A DNA stretch of 64,000 nucleotides from Paenibacillus tundrae (GTDB lineage: Bacteria; Bacillota; Bacilli; Paenibacillales; Paenibacillaceae), in contig NZ_CP145605.1 in the NCBI RefSeq assembly GCF_036884255.1, forward strand, positions 2,542,001 through 2,606,000. Reading direction: 5' to 3'. Position 1 is the first letter of the stretch; each line of letters opens with the position of its first letter. The notes below the pieces were generated by a model. The model worked only from the letters and a program-made list of their open reading frames with translations, made no database searches and was not told where the DNA came from. The position numbers and the translations under genes are program-made. Shown here in pieces: positions 44,960 to 53,678 of this stretch.

Positions 44960-45712
44960 ATGAACTATACAATTCAAGCATCCCAGCGCACACCTGCATT
45001 GATTATCTATTTAATTGATATTAGCGCCTCCATGAACATGGTTCTGGAAAATCGTAGACGGATTGATGTGGTCTATGATGCATTGGCTCTAGCCATCCGC
45101 CAAATGGTCTTTCGTTCGACCAAAGGCAATCGATTGACACCTCGTTACCGTATTGCCATCCTTGCGTACAGTGATGATGTGTATGACTTGCTTAACGGCA
45201 TTAAAGGAATCGACGAAATTGCTGCCGTTGGTTCGTTGCCTGACCTTACACCTAAGCGGTTCTCGGATTCGGCCAAAGCTTTTCTACAAGCGGAGAAGAT
45301 TCTTCAGGCTGAGATTCCTAATATGCAGGACTGTCCAGCACCGCTCGTTTGCCATATGACAGATGGCGTGGCTACAGGTGAAGATCCCGAGCCGATCGCT
45401 AAACGAATCATGGGCATGAGTGTTCCAGATGGCAATGTGCTGGTGGAGAATATCTTCATATCCGATCACTTGCTGGAAACTCCGATCTCGGAGCCAAGAC
45501 GTTGGAAAGGGATCTCTTCAGAAACGGTGCTGCAGGATGAACATGGGGAGAAGCTACGGAATATGTCTTCCGTGTTGCCAGAGAGTTACCGTGAGATGCT
45601 AGTTGAAGCCGATTATCTGCTTGCCCCTGGTGCGTTGATGATGCTTCCAGGTACGTGTGCAGAACTGGTATCCATCGGCTTTCAGATGTCCGCTGCTACG
45701 CCTGTTAGATAG
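44960..45712 (+). CDS. von Willebrand factor A domain protein
   Basis: A 250-aa VWA domain protein without signal peptide. The MIDAS motif is D20-x-S22-x-S24 (LIDISASM), with the later Asp in CHMTDGVATG. VWA domains of this intracellular type work with kinases and phosphatases as metal-dependent protein-binding modules. It starts 39 bases after the kinase-like gene; GGAGGTGA supports ATG 44960 over GTG 44945. Confidence 0.88.
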   Translation: MNYTIQASQRTPALIIYLIDISASMNMVLENRRRIDVVYDALALAIRQMVFRSTKGNRLTPRYRIAILAYSDDVYDLLNGIKGIDEIAAVGSLPDLTPKRFSDSAKAFLQAEKILQAEIPNMQDCPAPLVCHMTDGVATGEDPEPIAKRIMGMSVPDGNVLVENIFISDHLLETPISEPRRWKGISSETVLQDEHGEKLRNMSSVLPESYREMLVEADYLLAPGALMMLPGTCAELVSIGFQMSAATPVR

Positions 45713-45725
45713 GAGGGGGTTTCAT

Positions 45726-46568
45726 TTGAGGACGATGCGTTTGGCAACACTGCCCGAAGGAGATCAGAGAGTGCAAGCGAAGCAGAGGCGCGGCGACTTT
45801 CGTTATGTGAGTGTTCAGACGGGAGAACAGCCGTTAACCCGATATCAAGGTGTTCTTCAATGCCGTTATGGATATGGGAGAGCGGCTGAAACCGTGAATC
45901 AAGGAGATACAGGTCAAGATTTTGCTGCTGTTCGTATGAACGGTAATGTATGTAACTTTGTTTTATGCGATGGAGTGGGTATGAGTTACTTAGGTGATTT
46001 CGCTGCAAGGTTTCTAGGTAATTCCCTACTCGATTGGTTGGAAACCACATCTGTGCCGAGTGCAGAGGGGATCGAGAAGCTTCTTCAAGATCTCACGATC
46101 CCTGCATCGGAGCAGTTAGAGAAATTGCAGCCCCTCGATAATTCGCCATTGCTTCTACGTGAAGTGTTAATGGAGAAACGAAGCAGGGGTAGTCAGGCTA
46201 TGTATGTGTGTGGTCAAATCATACTGTCTGGTGGTTCCAGAAGGAGTCGTGTCTGGATTGCCTGGCAAGGGGATTCGCGTATTCGTCTGTGGCGAAACGG
46301 ACAAGAGCAATCGGCTACTTTTCAGAAATACTGCCGTACCAATGAACGTTGGTCTACACGTGAAGGGACAGTTGGCGGCAAACCGCATATTTTCGAGGCC
46401 AAGATGTCTGGGAGTGAAAAGGTTCGCCTACAGCTCTATACGGACGGTCTGAATGATCTTGATGCGATACAAGCCTATATTCCTGATGAGCATATTCAAG
46501 TGTTGCTTGATTCCAGACATACCGGAGGGCTTGAAGATGATGCCGCTTTCATAGAACTGGAATGGTAA
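45726..46568 (+). CDS. PP2C-like protein phosphatase
   Basis: A 280-aa PP2C-fold protein. Metal-binding motifs are NQGDTGQD near the N-terminus, LCDGVG (D82, G83), WQGDSRIRLW and TDGLNDLD near the C-terminus; the second reads DGVGM rather than DGMGG. With the kinase-like and VWA genes it forms a phosphorylation/dephosphorylation trio. TTG 45726 follows AGGAGGGGG; 13 bases separate it from the VWA stop. It closes the T7SS gene group. Confidence 0.85.
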   Translation: MRTMRLATLPEGDQRVQAKQRRGDFRYVSVQTGEQPLTRYQGVLQCRYGYGRAAETVNQGDTGQDFAAVRMNGNVCNFVLCDGVGMSYLGDFAARFLGNSLLDWLETTSVPSAEGIEKLLQDLTIPASEQLEKLQPLDNSPLLLREVLMEKRSRGSQAMYVCGQIILSGGSRRSRVWIAWQGDSRIRLWRNGQEQSATFQKYCRTNERWSTREGTVGGKPHIFEAKMSGSEKVRLQLYTDGLNDLDAIQAYIPDEHIQVLLDSRHTGGLEDDAAFIELEW

Positions 46569-46761
46569 CGAGATGAACGAATGCAGAAGGATCGTTGTGT
46601 AACATGATTTATTTCTGCATGCTGATATGTAAAAAAATAGGTCATGCTTGATTTAAAAGACGCTCTTTTTGGGTAATCTTGTGAAGAATATGCTTCATGA
46701 TCATTATGAAGCAACACGTACATTCTTACATAATTGCTGAGAAAAAGGAGTGGAATAGATA

Positions 46762-47568
46762 ATGACACAACATAACGGTAAATCACGCTTCGCTGGCAAG
46801 GTCGCCATTATTACGGGAGCAGGTTCAGGGATTGGAAAAGCTACAGCGCTTAAGCTTGCTAGCGAAGGGGCTCACGTTGCCTTATTTGATCTGGTCAATG
46901 ATCGCATTTCGAAGACAGAAGATGAGATTAATTCAGTCTACAAAGGTGCAGCGCGAGCATTCGATGTCGATATTTCTGACGCATCCCGTGTGGAAAAGGC
47001 TGTTCTGGAGACCGTTGAATTATTTGGAGGTCTGGATATCGTATTTGCCAACGCTGGCATTAACGGTGTATCTGCACCTATTGAAGAAATTCAGGTTGAG
47101 GATTGGCAACAGATCATTACAACGAATCTGGATGGCACGTTCTTCACCATTAAATATGCATTACCACATCTGAAGAAACGTAGCGGAGGCAGCATTATTA
47201 TTACGAGTTCCATTAATGGAAATCAGCGTTTCTCAAGCTTTGGAATGTCGGCTTATAGTACGTCCAAAGCGGGACAAGTGGCTTTTGCCAAGATGGCTGC
47301 CTTGGAACTCGCTAAATTTAAGATTCGTGTAAATGTCATTTGCCCGGGTGCAATTGCAACCAATATTGATCAGAGTACGGTCAAAACCGATGATTTGCAG
47401 CAGATTGTCATTCCTATTGAGTTCCCAGAAGGGCAACAGCCACTTGCAGATGGACCGGGTCAGCCGGAACATGTTGCCGATCTGGTCGCTTTCTTAGCTT
47501 CAGCAGAATCAAAGCATATTACAGGTGCAGAGATTGTGATCGATGGTGCGGAATCACTGCTCAGCTAA
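46762..47568 (+). CDS. SDR-family oxidoreductase
   Basis: A 268-aa classical short-chain dehydrogenase. Cofactor motif ITGAGSGIGKAT, the NAG motif (FANAGIN), catalytic Ser in ITSSIN and the YSTSK pair are all present. Substrate unknown. AAAAGGAG precedes ATG 46762. It stands alone with its own terminator and is not obviously part of the T7SS locus. Confidence 0.9.
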   Translation: MTQHNGKSRFAGKVAIITGAGSGIGKATALKLASEGAHVALFDLVNDRISKTEDEINSVYKGAARAFDVDISDASRVEKAVLETVELFGGLDIVFANAGINGVSAPIEEIQVEDWQQIITTNLDGTFFTIKYALPHLKKRSGGSIIITSSINGNQRFSSFGMSAYSTSKAGQVAFAKMAALELAKFKIRVNVICPGAIATNIDQSTVKTDDLQQIVIPIEFPEGQQPLADGPGQPEHVADLVAFLASAESKHITGAEIVIDGAESLLS

Positions 47569-47629
47569 AAAGAAACATTGTAGATGAGCTAAACATGTAA
47601 TCAATCGTTAAAGTTAAATACGGTTTGTA

Positions 47630-47661
47630 TTAGGGTCGTTCCTTGGGAACGGCTTTTTTTG
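47630..47661 (+). terminator. Terminator of SDR gene
   Basis: GTCGTTCC pairs with GGAACGGC around TTG, then TTTTTTT. The further 250 bases before hrpB hold no supportable gene. Confidence 0.85.
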
Positions 47662-47909
47662 TTATAATGCGACTATGTATGTTTAGGTGAGACCATATTT
47701 ACAAGGATATTTATGAGGGACAACTCTAAAGAATATTTTAAGGTTAGAAATTTAAAGCGAACTTACTAAAATGATATGAGACAGATTGATAGGAGCAAAA
47801 GAGCGAGATTGCTTTGTTATGAGAGTGTTCTGCGTAATGTGATGCTCATGGTCTGTTGTTCGTTCAATATGTGTGCAAAGTTAGTGTGACATCAAGTGGG
47901 AGCGATGAT

Positions 47910-50429
47910 ATGAAGATAGAATTACCGATACAACAGATTATTCCTGAACTGAAGCAGCAATTGCGGGAACAGGATACGGCTGTTCTGATCGCAGAGCCGG
48001 GAGCGGGTAAAACAACAGTTGTTCCGCTCGAACTTTTGGGTGAGCCATGGGTTAATGATCGGAAAATATTGATGCTGGAGCCTCGCCGTCTGGCAGCTCG
48101 ATCTGCGGCAGCTCGGATGGCGGCTTCTCTCGGGGAAAACGTGGGGGAGACCGTTGGATATCGGGTGCGCATGGATACACGAGTAAGTCAGAATACTCGG
48201 ATTGAGGTTGTAACAGAGGGTGTATTAACGCGTATGTTACAGCAGGATCAGGGGCTAGAGGATACAGCGATGATTATTTTCGATGAGTTCCATGAGCGGC
48301 ATTTACATGGGGATCTGGGTCTTGCACTGGCGTTGGAATCCAGAGCGATGTTGCGTCCTGATCTGAAGTTACTTGTGATGTCGGCTACACTTGACCCGGG
48401 TCCTGTCTGTGCATTGCTTGGTGAAGGGACGAGCTGGTTAGATTGTTCTGGCCGTACCTTTCCAGTGGAAACACGATACGTCCATAGACCAGCTTCTGCG
48501 CAGCTTGAGGAATTCGTTGCACGTGAGATAGCTAATGCTATTGCTGACCAAGAAGGTGACATGCTGGTATTTCTCCCAGGTGTGAGAGAAATTCATCGAA
48601 CTGCGCGAGCACTCGAAAGTATGATGCTTCCTGCTAATGTCTTAGTTCAATCGTTATATGGCAGCATGTCATTAGAACGACAGGATGAAGCGATACGACC
48701 AGCGCCGCAGGGCATGCGCAAGGTTGTGTTGTCCACTTCCATAGCCGAATCAAGTCTTACGATTGCACGCATTAAAGTGGTTGTGGATGCCGGGCTTAGC
48801 CGGGCATCCGTATTCTCGGCACGCACAGGAATGAGCCGCCTTATGACGATGCCGGTATCTAAGGCATCGGCAGATCAACGGCGGGGGCGTGCAGGGCGAA
48901 CTGCCCCAGGGGTGTGTTACCGGCTATGGAGCGAGGAGGCTCATGGTGCGTTGCCTGAGGCAGCGCGCCCAGAGATTACCTCTGCGGATCTTGCGCCGCT
49001 GGCGCTGGAGCTTGCCGCCTGGGGAGTCCAGTCCCCTGCAGAACTGCAGTGGCTGGACATCCCGCCTGCTGCGGCCTTCGGCCAGGCACAGGTGCTGCTG
49101 CGCCGGCTGGGCGGCCTGGATGACGCAGGCCGCATCACGCCCTTTGGGCGGCGGATGAACACGCTGGGTGTTCATCCACGACTGGCCAGCATGCTGCTCC
49201 GCGCGGCGGAGCTTGGGCTGGCCAGCTACGCCAGCATGCTGGCGGCGCTGCTGCAGGAGCCCGCGGGCCTGCGCAGCAGCGGTAGTGCAAGCGCGGGCAC
49301 GGATCTGCGCCCGCGCGTAGAAGCGCTGCTGACGGCTGACAGCAGCGGCATGCCGCAGGCGGCAGCGGCTGTCGCAGACGCGGCTGCCGTGCGGCGCATG
49401 CTCCAAGAGAGCCGCCAGCTTCGCTCGGCGCTCGGCCCGGCGCAGCATTCGCTCCGGCCGGATGAGGACAGTTGCGGATTGCTACTGTCCTTTGCCTACC
49501 CGGACCGGATAGGGCAGCGCCGGGAGGATGGCCGCTATCTGCTGAGCAGCGGTCGGGGTGTACGGCTGGCAGCGACAGAATCGCTGAGCCGTTCAGCTTG
49601 GCTGGTCGCGGCGGAGGCAGACGACCAGGGTGCGGATGCACGCATCCTGTTAGCTGCGCCAGTGCCGGAGCAGCTCTTGCTGGATCATGCTGCACATTTG
49701 TTGCATGAGGAAGATCGCATCGTGTGGGATCGCAGCACACGAAGTGTAAGAGCACGCCGATTACTCCGTATTGGCGCAATTGTTGTGAAGGAGAGTGGCA
49801 TTGCTCACCCTGCGGAAGACCAGATCACGGAGGCAATGATCAGTGGCATTCGTCTGGAAGGTTTGTCTTGCCTCCCTTGGAATAAATCGTCTCGGCAGCT
49901 TGCAGATCGATTACGCTTTTTGCATACCCACTTACCAGGTTGGCCTAATCTGTCTACTGACGAACTAACGACTGATTTTGAAGCAAGGCTACGACCCTTT
50001 CTGAGTGGAATGCGATCTGTCACAGATCTCAAAAAATTGTCTCTCCAAGATATTTTGTTAAGTGAACTGAGCTGGGAGCAGCGTCAGCAATTGGATCAAG
50101 AGGCTCCTACACATATTCAGGTTCCGAGTGGATCTCGGATTCCGATAGATTATAGTCGTCCTGAAGACCCTACGTTGGCAGTTAGACTCCAAGAGATGTT
50201 TGGGCAACAGGAGACACCTCGTATCGGTGGTGGACGTGTACCTCTGACTGTGCATTTGCTATCACCAGCGCAGCGTCCTGTACAAGTGACGCGGGATCTA
50301 GCGAATTTCTGGCGTGAGACCTATTTCGAAGTGAAAAAGGATCTCAAAGGTCGTTACCCCAAACATTATTGGCCAGATAACCCACTAGAAGCGATGGCAA
50401 CCAATCGAGCTAAACCTCGCGGCAGTTAA
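47910..50429 (+). CDS. hrpB: ATP-dependent helicase HrpB
   Basis: An 839-aa DExH helicase. Walker A is EPGAGKTT (about 29-36), motif II DEFHERH, motif III SAT, motif VI QRRGRAGRT; the HrpB C-terminal domain ends the protein. HrpB's exact RNA substrate is unknown. GGGAGCG favours ATG 47910. The section from about 48950 to 49680 (residues about 348-590) is much richer in GC than both ends and reads Ala/Arg/Leu-rich with G/C third positions, while the frame stays intact. Confidence 0.9.
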   Translation: MKIELPIQQIIPELKQQLREQDTAVLIAEPGAGKTTVVPLELLGEPWVNDRKILMLEPRRLAARSAAARMAASLGENVGETVGYRVRMDTRVSQNTRIEVVTEGVLTRMLQQDQGLEDTAMIIFDEFHERHLHGDLGLALALESRAMLRPDLKLLVMSATLDPGPVCALLGEGTSWLDCSGRTFPVETRYVHRPASAQLEEFVAREIANAIADQEGDMLVFLPGVREIHRTARALESMMLPANVLVQSLYGSMSLERQDEAIRPAPQGMRKVVLSTSIAESSLTIARIKVVVDAGLSRASVFSARTGMSRLMTMPVSKASADQRRGRAGRTAPGVCYRLWSEEAHGALPEAARPEITSADLAPLALELAAWGVQSPAELQWLDIPPAAAFGQAQVLLRRLGGLDDAGRITPFGRRMNTLGVHPRLASMLLRAAELGLASYASMLAALLQEPAGLRSSGSASAGTDLRPRVEALLTADSSGMPQAAAAVADAAAVRRMLQESRQLRSALGPAQHSLRPDEDSCGLLLSFAYPDRIGQRREDGRYLLSSGRGVRLAATESLSRSAWLVAAEADDQGADARILLAAPVPEQLLLDHAAHLLHEEDRIVWDRSTRSVRARRLLRIGAIVVKESGIAHPAEDQITEAMISGIRLEGLSCLPWNKSSRQLADRLRFLHTHLPGWPNLSTDELTTDFEARLRPFLSGMRSVTDLKKLSLQDILLSELSWEQRQQLDQEAPTHIQVPSGSRIPIDYSRPEDPTLAVRLQEMFGQQETPRIGGGRVPLTVHLLSPAQRPVQVTRDLANFWRETYFEVKKDLKGRYPKHYWPDNPLEAMATNRAKPRGS

Positions 50430-50505
50430 ACGTTTAGTGTCTCATCAATAGGTAGCGGTTGATTGTATTTTTATCATACGAACACATATTATTTCGGACA
50501 GAAAC

Positions 50506-50530
50506 GTTTGAAAGAAATGAAGACGGGTAA
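50506..50530 (+). promoter_or_regulatory. SigB-like promoter candidate
   Basis: GTTTGA, 13-nt spacer, GGGTAA, compared with the SigB consensus GTTTAA-N12-15-GGGTAT: one mismatch in each box. It lies 41 bases upstream of a general-stress-type gene. SigB itself is not known in most paenibacilli, so another SigB/SigF-class factor may be involved. Confidence 0.45.
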
Positions 50531-50571
50531 TAACATAGCGAACCACTCAAACCAATGAGGAGGGATTCACT

Positions 50572-51174
50572 ATGCAGAAAAAAATCGTAGGTGTTTTTGA
50601 TACAGAACGTGAGGCATCGCAGGCTATTGAGAGTCTGAAAGCTCAAGGATTCAGTTCAGATGAGATCTCAGTTGTTACACAGGATCGAGATGACCTGAAA
50701 GCTATTCGTGAAGAGACGGGCACTAAAGCGCCAGAAGGTGTAGCTGCAGGGGCTGCAACAGGTGGCGTACTCGGTGGTGTTGCTGGATTACTCGCAGGTA
50801 TTGGAGCGCTCGCCATACCAGGGATTGGACCAATACTGGCAGCGGGACCAATTGCGGCGGCATTTACGGGTGCGGCTGTTGGTGCAGGAGCCGGCGGGCT
50901 TGTAGGTGGACTTGTCGGACTGGGTATTCCAGAAGAAGACGCCAAGCAATACGAGGAATATGTGCAAGGTGGTAAAATCCTGCTTCTCGTTGACTCGTCG
51001 GATCGAGACGAGCATGTCTATGATGTATTCAGTAATCACAGCCAGTTGAACCGCGACAGATACAGTGCGGATCGAACGGATGTGCCTGCTGAACGAGCAG
51101 ATCTAGATATGGAAGAGCGTAGACTCGAAGCTCAGACGAAGGCGGCACGCTTCGGCAATAATACATTCCTATAA
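50572..51174 (+). CDS. General stress protein 17M-like (YflT domain) protein
   Basis: A 200-aa protein. Residues 1-55 resemble the YflT/GSP-17M domain (KKIVGVFDTEREASQAIESLKAQGF). A Gly/Ala-rich hydrophobic region (about 60-125) resembles glycine-zipper membrane segments. The tail is charged. Function unknown, commonly stress induced. GAGGAGGGA precedes ATG 50572. Confidence 0.82.
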   Translation: MQKKIVGVFDTEREASQAIESLKAQGFSSDEISVVTQDRDDLKAIREETGTKAPEGVAAGAATGGVLGGVAGLLAGIGALAIPGIGPILAAGPIAAAFTGAAVGAGAGGLVGGLVGLGIPEEDAKQYEEYVQGGKILLLVDSSDRDEHVYDVFSNHSQLNRDRYSADRTDVPAERADLDMEERRLEAQTKAARFGNNTFL

Positions 51175-51230
51175 GAGATTGTTATGAATCTACCATTCAT
51201 GACGACTTCTAAGATTCATGAGATAGGCAT

Positions 51231-51260
51231 TAGCCGGTTTCCTCAAGGAAGCCGGCTTTT
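51231..51260 (+). terminator. Terminator of stress-protein gene
   Basis: AGCCGG...CCT and GG...CCGGCT form a hairpin, followed by TTTT. Confidence 0.75.
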
Positions 51261-51305
51261 GAACCTGTATAGGGAACGCAGGGTCTGGACTGAAGGATGT
51301 GAACG

Positions 51306-51689
51306 CTATCCACTAGGGAATAACAATACATACAATAGAACGGCCAAGGCGAGTCCGATAACGAGTATGGTAATGGTTAAGAATTGAATTAAGTGCGTAG
51401 TAGCTTGGAACGTTTGTTGATTTATTTGTTTGCGTTTGCGATGATAGGAGCTTGCTGAAGTGAGAATAATGAGAATACCGCTAACCAGAGACGTCACTCC
51501 TGTAATAATTGCGGCAATATGAGCAATCTGATCATAGAGAGATGAGCTGAACCCAAATCCTGCAGCAAGAAAGCCAATACCAACTAGAGCAATCCCCGTC
51601 CGCACCCAAGCTAGAAAAGTCCGTTCATTCGCTAAATGCTGCTGTACATATTTCGAATCAATTGTAGTTTGTTCTTCCTTAGAATCCAT
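51306..51689 (-). CDS. DUF202 (YidH-type) membrane protein
   Basis: A 127-aa protein with the DUF202 signature LANERTFLAWVRTGIALVGIGF and three transmembrane helices. Function unknown. GGGGTGATC eight bases before the ATG at 51689 supports that start over an upstream ATG at 51713. It is divergent from the acyltransferase gene. Confidence 0.85.
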   Translation of the reverse strand: MDSKEEQTTIDSKYVQQHLANERTFLAWVRTGIALVGIGFLAAGFGFSSSLYDQIAHIAAIITGVTSLVSGILIILTSASSYHRKRKQINQQTFQATTHLIQFLTITILVIGLALAVLLYVLLFPSG

Positions 51690-51777
51690 GATGTAGATCA
51701 CCCCGATCGGCACAAAATGTGTACTGTCATATTGTACTTATTATTTAACGTAAAACCAAGAAAGGCGGCTGAACGTT

Positions 51778-52953
51778 ATGCCTCGAAAAGAACGAATTGT
51801 GGAAATTGAATCCCTTCGGGGGATGGCTTTTGCGGCCGTCGTGTTACAACATTCGATTGCACACTTTTCAATTGTTCCAGAAACCAAGCTAGAGGATGGC
51901 GTGTTATTAGCAATCCTATTAATGCTTACGAAGTTCGCAGTGCCTCTATTTATTTTTATTACAGGTATGGTGCTCTTCTATAACACAGGAGATCAGCTGA
52001 ACTACAGTCGTTTTATGCATAAACGATTAACGGATGTCATCATCCCATACGTCATTTGGACCTTGATTTATTTTGTCCTTACGCCAAATGGAATTAGAGG
52101 AATCGGGTGGCAGGAACTACCGGAGCTGGGGTTGAAATTGCTAACAGGAAAAACGACCTCTCATTTCTGGTACATTATTATGCTGATTCAATTCTATGTG
52201 CTGTTTCCACTATTCCTGCGCGCCATTCGTTATGTATACAATCGATTTGGATCGAGAGGACGGGGGATAGCACTACTTCTTACTGGCGTGGTATATCTTA
52301 TCCTTACTGATCAACTTGGCAACATAGCTGCCCTTATGGAGAGACTGAACATTCCTGTATTAACCGAAGCGTTTACGACCTATGCAGACCGTAATTTCTT
52401 ATATTTCTTTTTCTATTTTGTACTAGGTGCGGTGGCTGGACTCTCAGTGCAACACTGGAATATGTGGATATCACGGTTACGCTGGATGTACTGGACCGTG
52501 TTTATTGTGCTCGGATTACGGTTTACATATCTATTAATGCTGGAATATCAAAAACCGGAAGGCATTCGTATCACTTTTTACACCGTGAGTCTAATCAGAC
52601 CTGACATGGCAATATTCCTCATTGCTTCGATCATGGTAATGTATCAACTGGCGGGTAAGCTGCGGAATCCTTTTGCTGTTCGGTGGCTTGGATGGATTGG
52701 TGGAGTTTCTTACGGCGGTTATCTGATGCACATGCTTATGCTACGATACAGTTACATTCCGGATGAACTACTTTATGTTGCTTGGGGGATTAATCCGACC
52801 ATTCGTACGATACTCACATGGATTCTCGCACTGGCATTATCTTGTGTACTGACATGGCTTATTTCGCGAATCGGTTGGGGCAAATGGATCGTCGGCACCG
52901 TACCAGGTGGTAAAAGTAACATGCGAATAAAGCAACATATGAAAAATTCATAA
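51778..52953 (+). CDS. Acyltransferase family 3 membrane protein
   Basis: A 391-aa polytopic protein with about ten helices and the acyltransferase-3 motif IESLRGMAFAAVVLQH at the N-terminus, where the His of the R/H pair is present. Such proteins O-acetylate or succinylate surface polysaccharides. AAAGGCGG precedes ATG 51778. No polysaccharide gene is adjacent, so the target is unknown. Confidence 0.88.
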   Translation: MPRKERIVEIESLRGMAFAAVVLQHSIAHFSIVPETKLEDGVLLAILLMLTKFAVPLFIFITGMVLFYNTGDQLNYSRFMHKRLTDVIIPYVIWTLIYFVLTPNGIRGIGWQELPELGLKLLTGKTTSHFWYIIMLIQFYVLFPLFLRAIRYVYNRFGSRGRGIALLLTGVVYLILTDQLGNIAALMERLNIPVLTEAFTTYADRNFLYFFFYFVLGAVAGLSVQHWNMWISRLRWMYWTVFIVLGLRFTYLLMLEYQKPEGIRITFYTVSLIRPDMAIFLIASIMVMYQLAGKLRNPFAVRWLGWIGGVSYGGYLMHMLMLRYSYIPDELLYVAWGINPTIRTILTWILALALSCVLTWLISRIGWGKWIVGTVPGGKSNMRIKQHMKNS

Positions 52954-52969
52954 TAATTTCAATTAGACT

Positions 52970-53075
52970 ACCGTGGAAAATTCAAGTGAGCGCTCTGTAC
53001 CCTATTTGCGTTTTTGGATTTTCCACCGTTCGCTTCAGAAGATCCGGATTTCAGGTACATAAAGATCAAAATTTT
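52970..53075. promoter_or_regulatory. Candidate Ter-like sites upstream of the rtp homologue
   Basis: Within the 348-base gap 52954-53301 are two inverted cores: CTCTGTACCCTATTTGC (52993-53009, plus strand) and TTATGTACCTGAAATCC (about 53062-53046, minus strand). Both resemble the B. subtilis Ter core CTATGTACYAAAT. There are also inverted repeats GTGGAAAAT...ATTTTCCAC (52973-53026) and TTTCAGGT...ACCTGAAA. The similarity is partial, and the flanking ACTAA half of Ter is not obvious. Confidence 0.4.
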
Positions 53076-53301
53076 AAAAATTCAACACCTGAAAAATTCA
53101 CAATAATAAACCCGTTCCTTCCACCCGCTGTCCTCTCTATTTCTTCATGTTTCGTACTTCCAAGTAATCGTTAGACTAAAGGAGGGGCGAATAAAGTCCA
53201 ACAGGATAGAAGAGTCGAGAAAAACGGAGCGAGATGGCAGAAACCGAACATAAGTTTTATAATACACACAGATAGGTTAATGGATAGGAGGGGGAAACAA
53301 C

Positions 53302-53676
53302 GTGGCATTTATGATTGCACAACGAGCATTTATCAAACTTTATCTAATAACGATGGTAGAGCAGCATAGAGGATATGGGTATGAAATGTTAGAGGAAATG
53401 AAGCAAGAATTCAAGGATTATGGTTATGTACCGCCTCAGAGCGAGATATACCGGGCACTTCATGAGCTGGTGCAGCAGGGAATCTTTTATCGAACGAAAA
53501 AGCTCAAGGGCAACGATCCCAAAGTCGACTTTCAAGAGATTGTCTTGTATCACTTTACAGATGACGGAGCAGAAAAGGCCGAGTTGTACAAAAAACAGGT
53601 CAAAACAGACTTGGATCGGTGTCTCGGCATGCTCCATAAGGCAGAGCAGGATAACTACGGTACGAAAGGAAGATAA
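53302..53676 (+). CDS. rtp: Replication terminator protein (RTP) homologue, PadR-like
   Basis: A 124-aa winged-helix protein. The segments QRAFIKLYLITMVEQ, EIYRALHELVQQGI, VLYHFTDD and ELYKKQVKTDLDRC correspond closely to B. subtilis RTP as I remember it, including the long C-terminal dimerisation helix. RTP binds Ter sites and blocks the replicative helicase in one direction. A PadR-type repressor role is the alternative. GGAGGGGG precedes GTG 53302. The next gene starts two bases after its stop. Confidence 0.8.
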   Translation: MAFMIAQRAFIKLYLITMVEQHRGYGYEMLEEMKQEFKDYGYVPPQSEIYRALHELVQQGIFYRTKKLKGNDPKVDFQEIVLYHFTDDGAEKAELYKKQVKTDLDRCLGMLHKAEQDNYGTKGR

Positions 53677-53678
53677 GC

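Noticed and set aside
49135..49779. Long minus-strand reading frame of about 214 codons opposite hrpB
   Set aside because: It lies wholly inside the GC-rich part of hrpB, where stop codons are rare in all frames; Pro/Arg/Ala-rich translation and no ribosome binding site.
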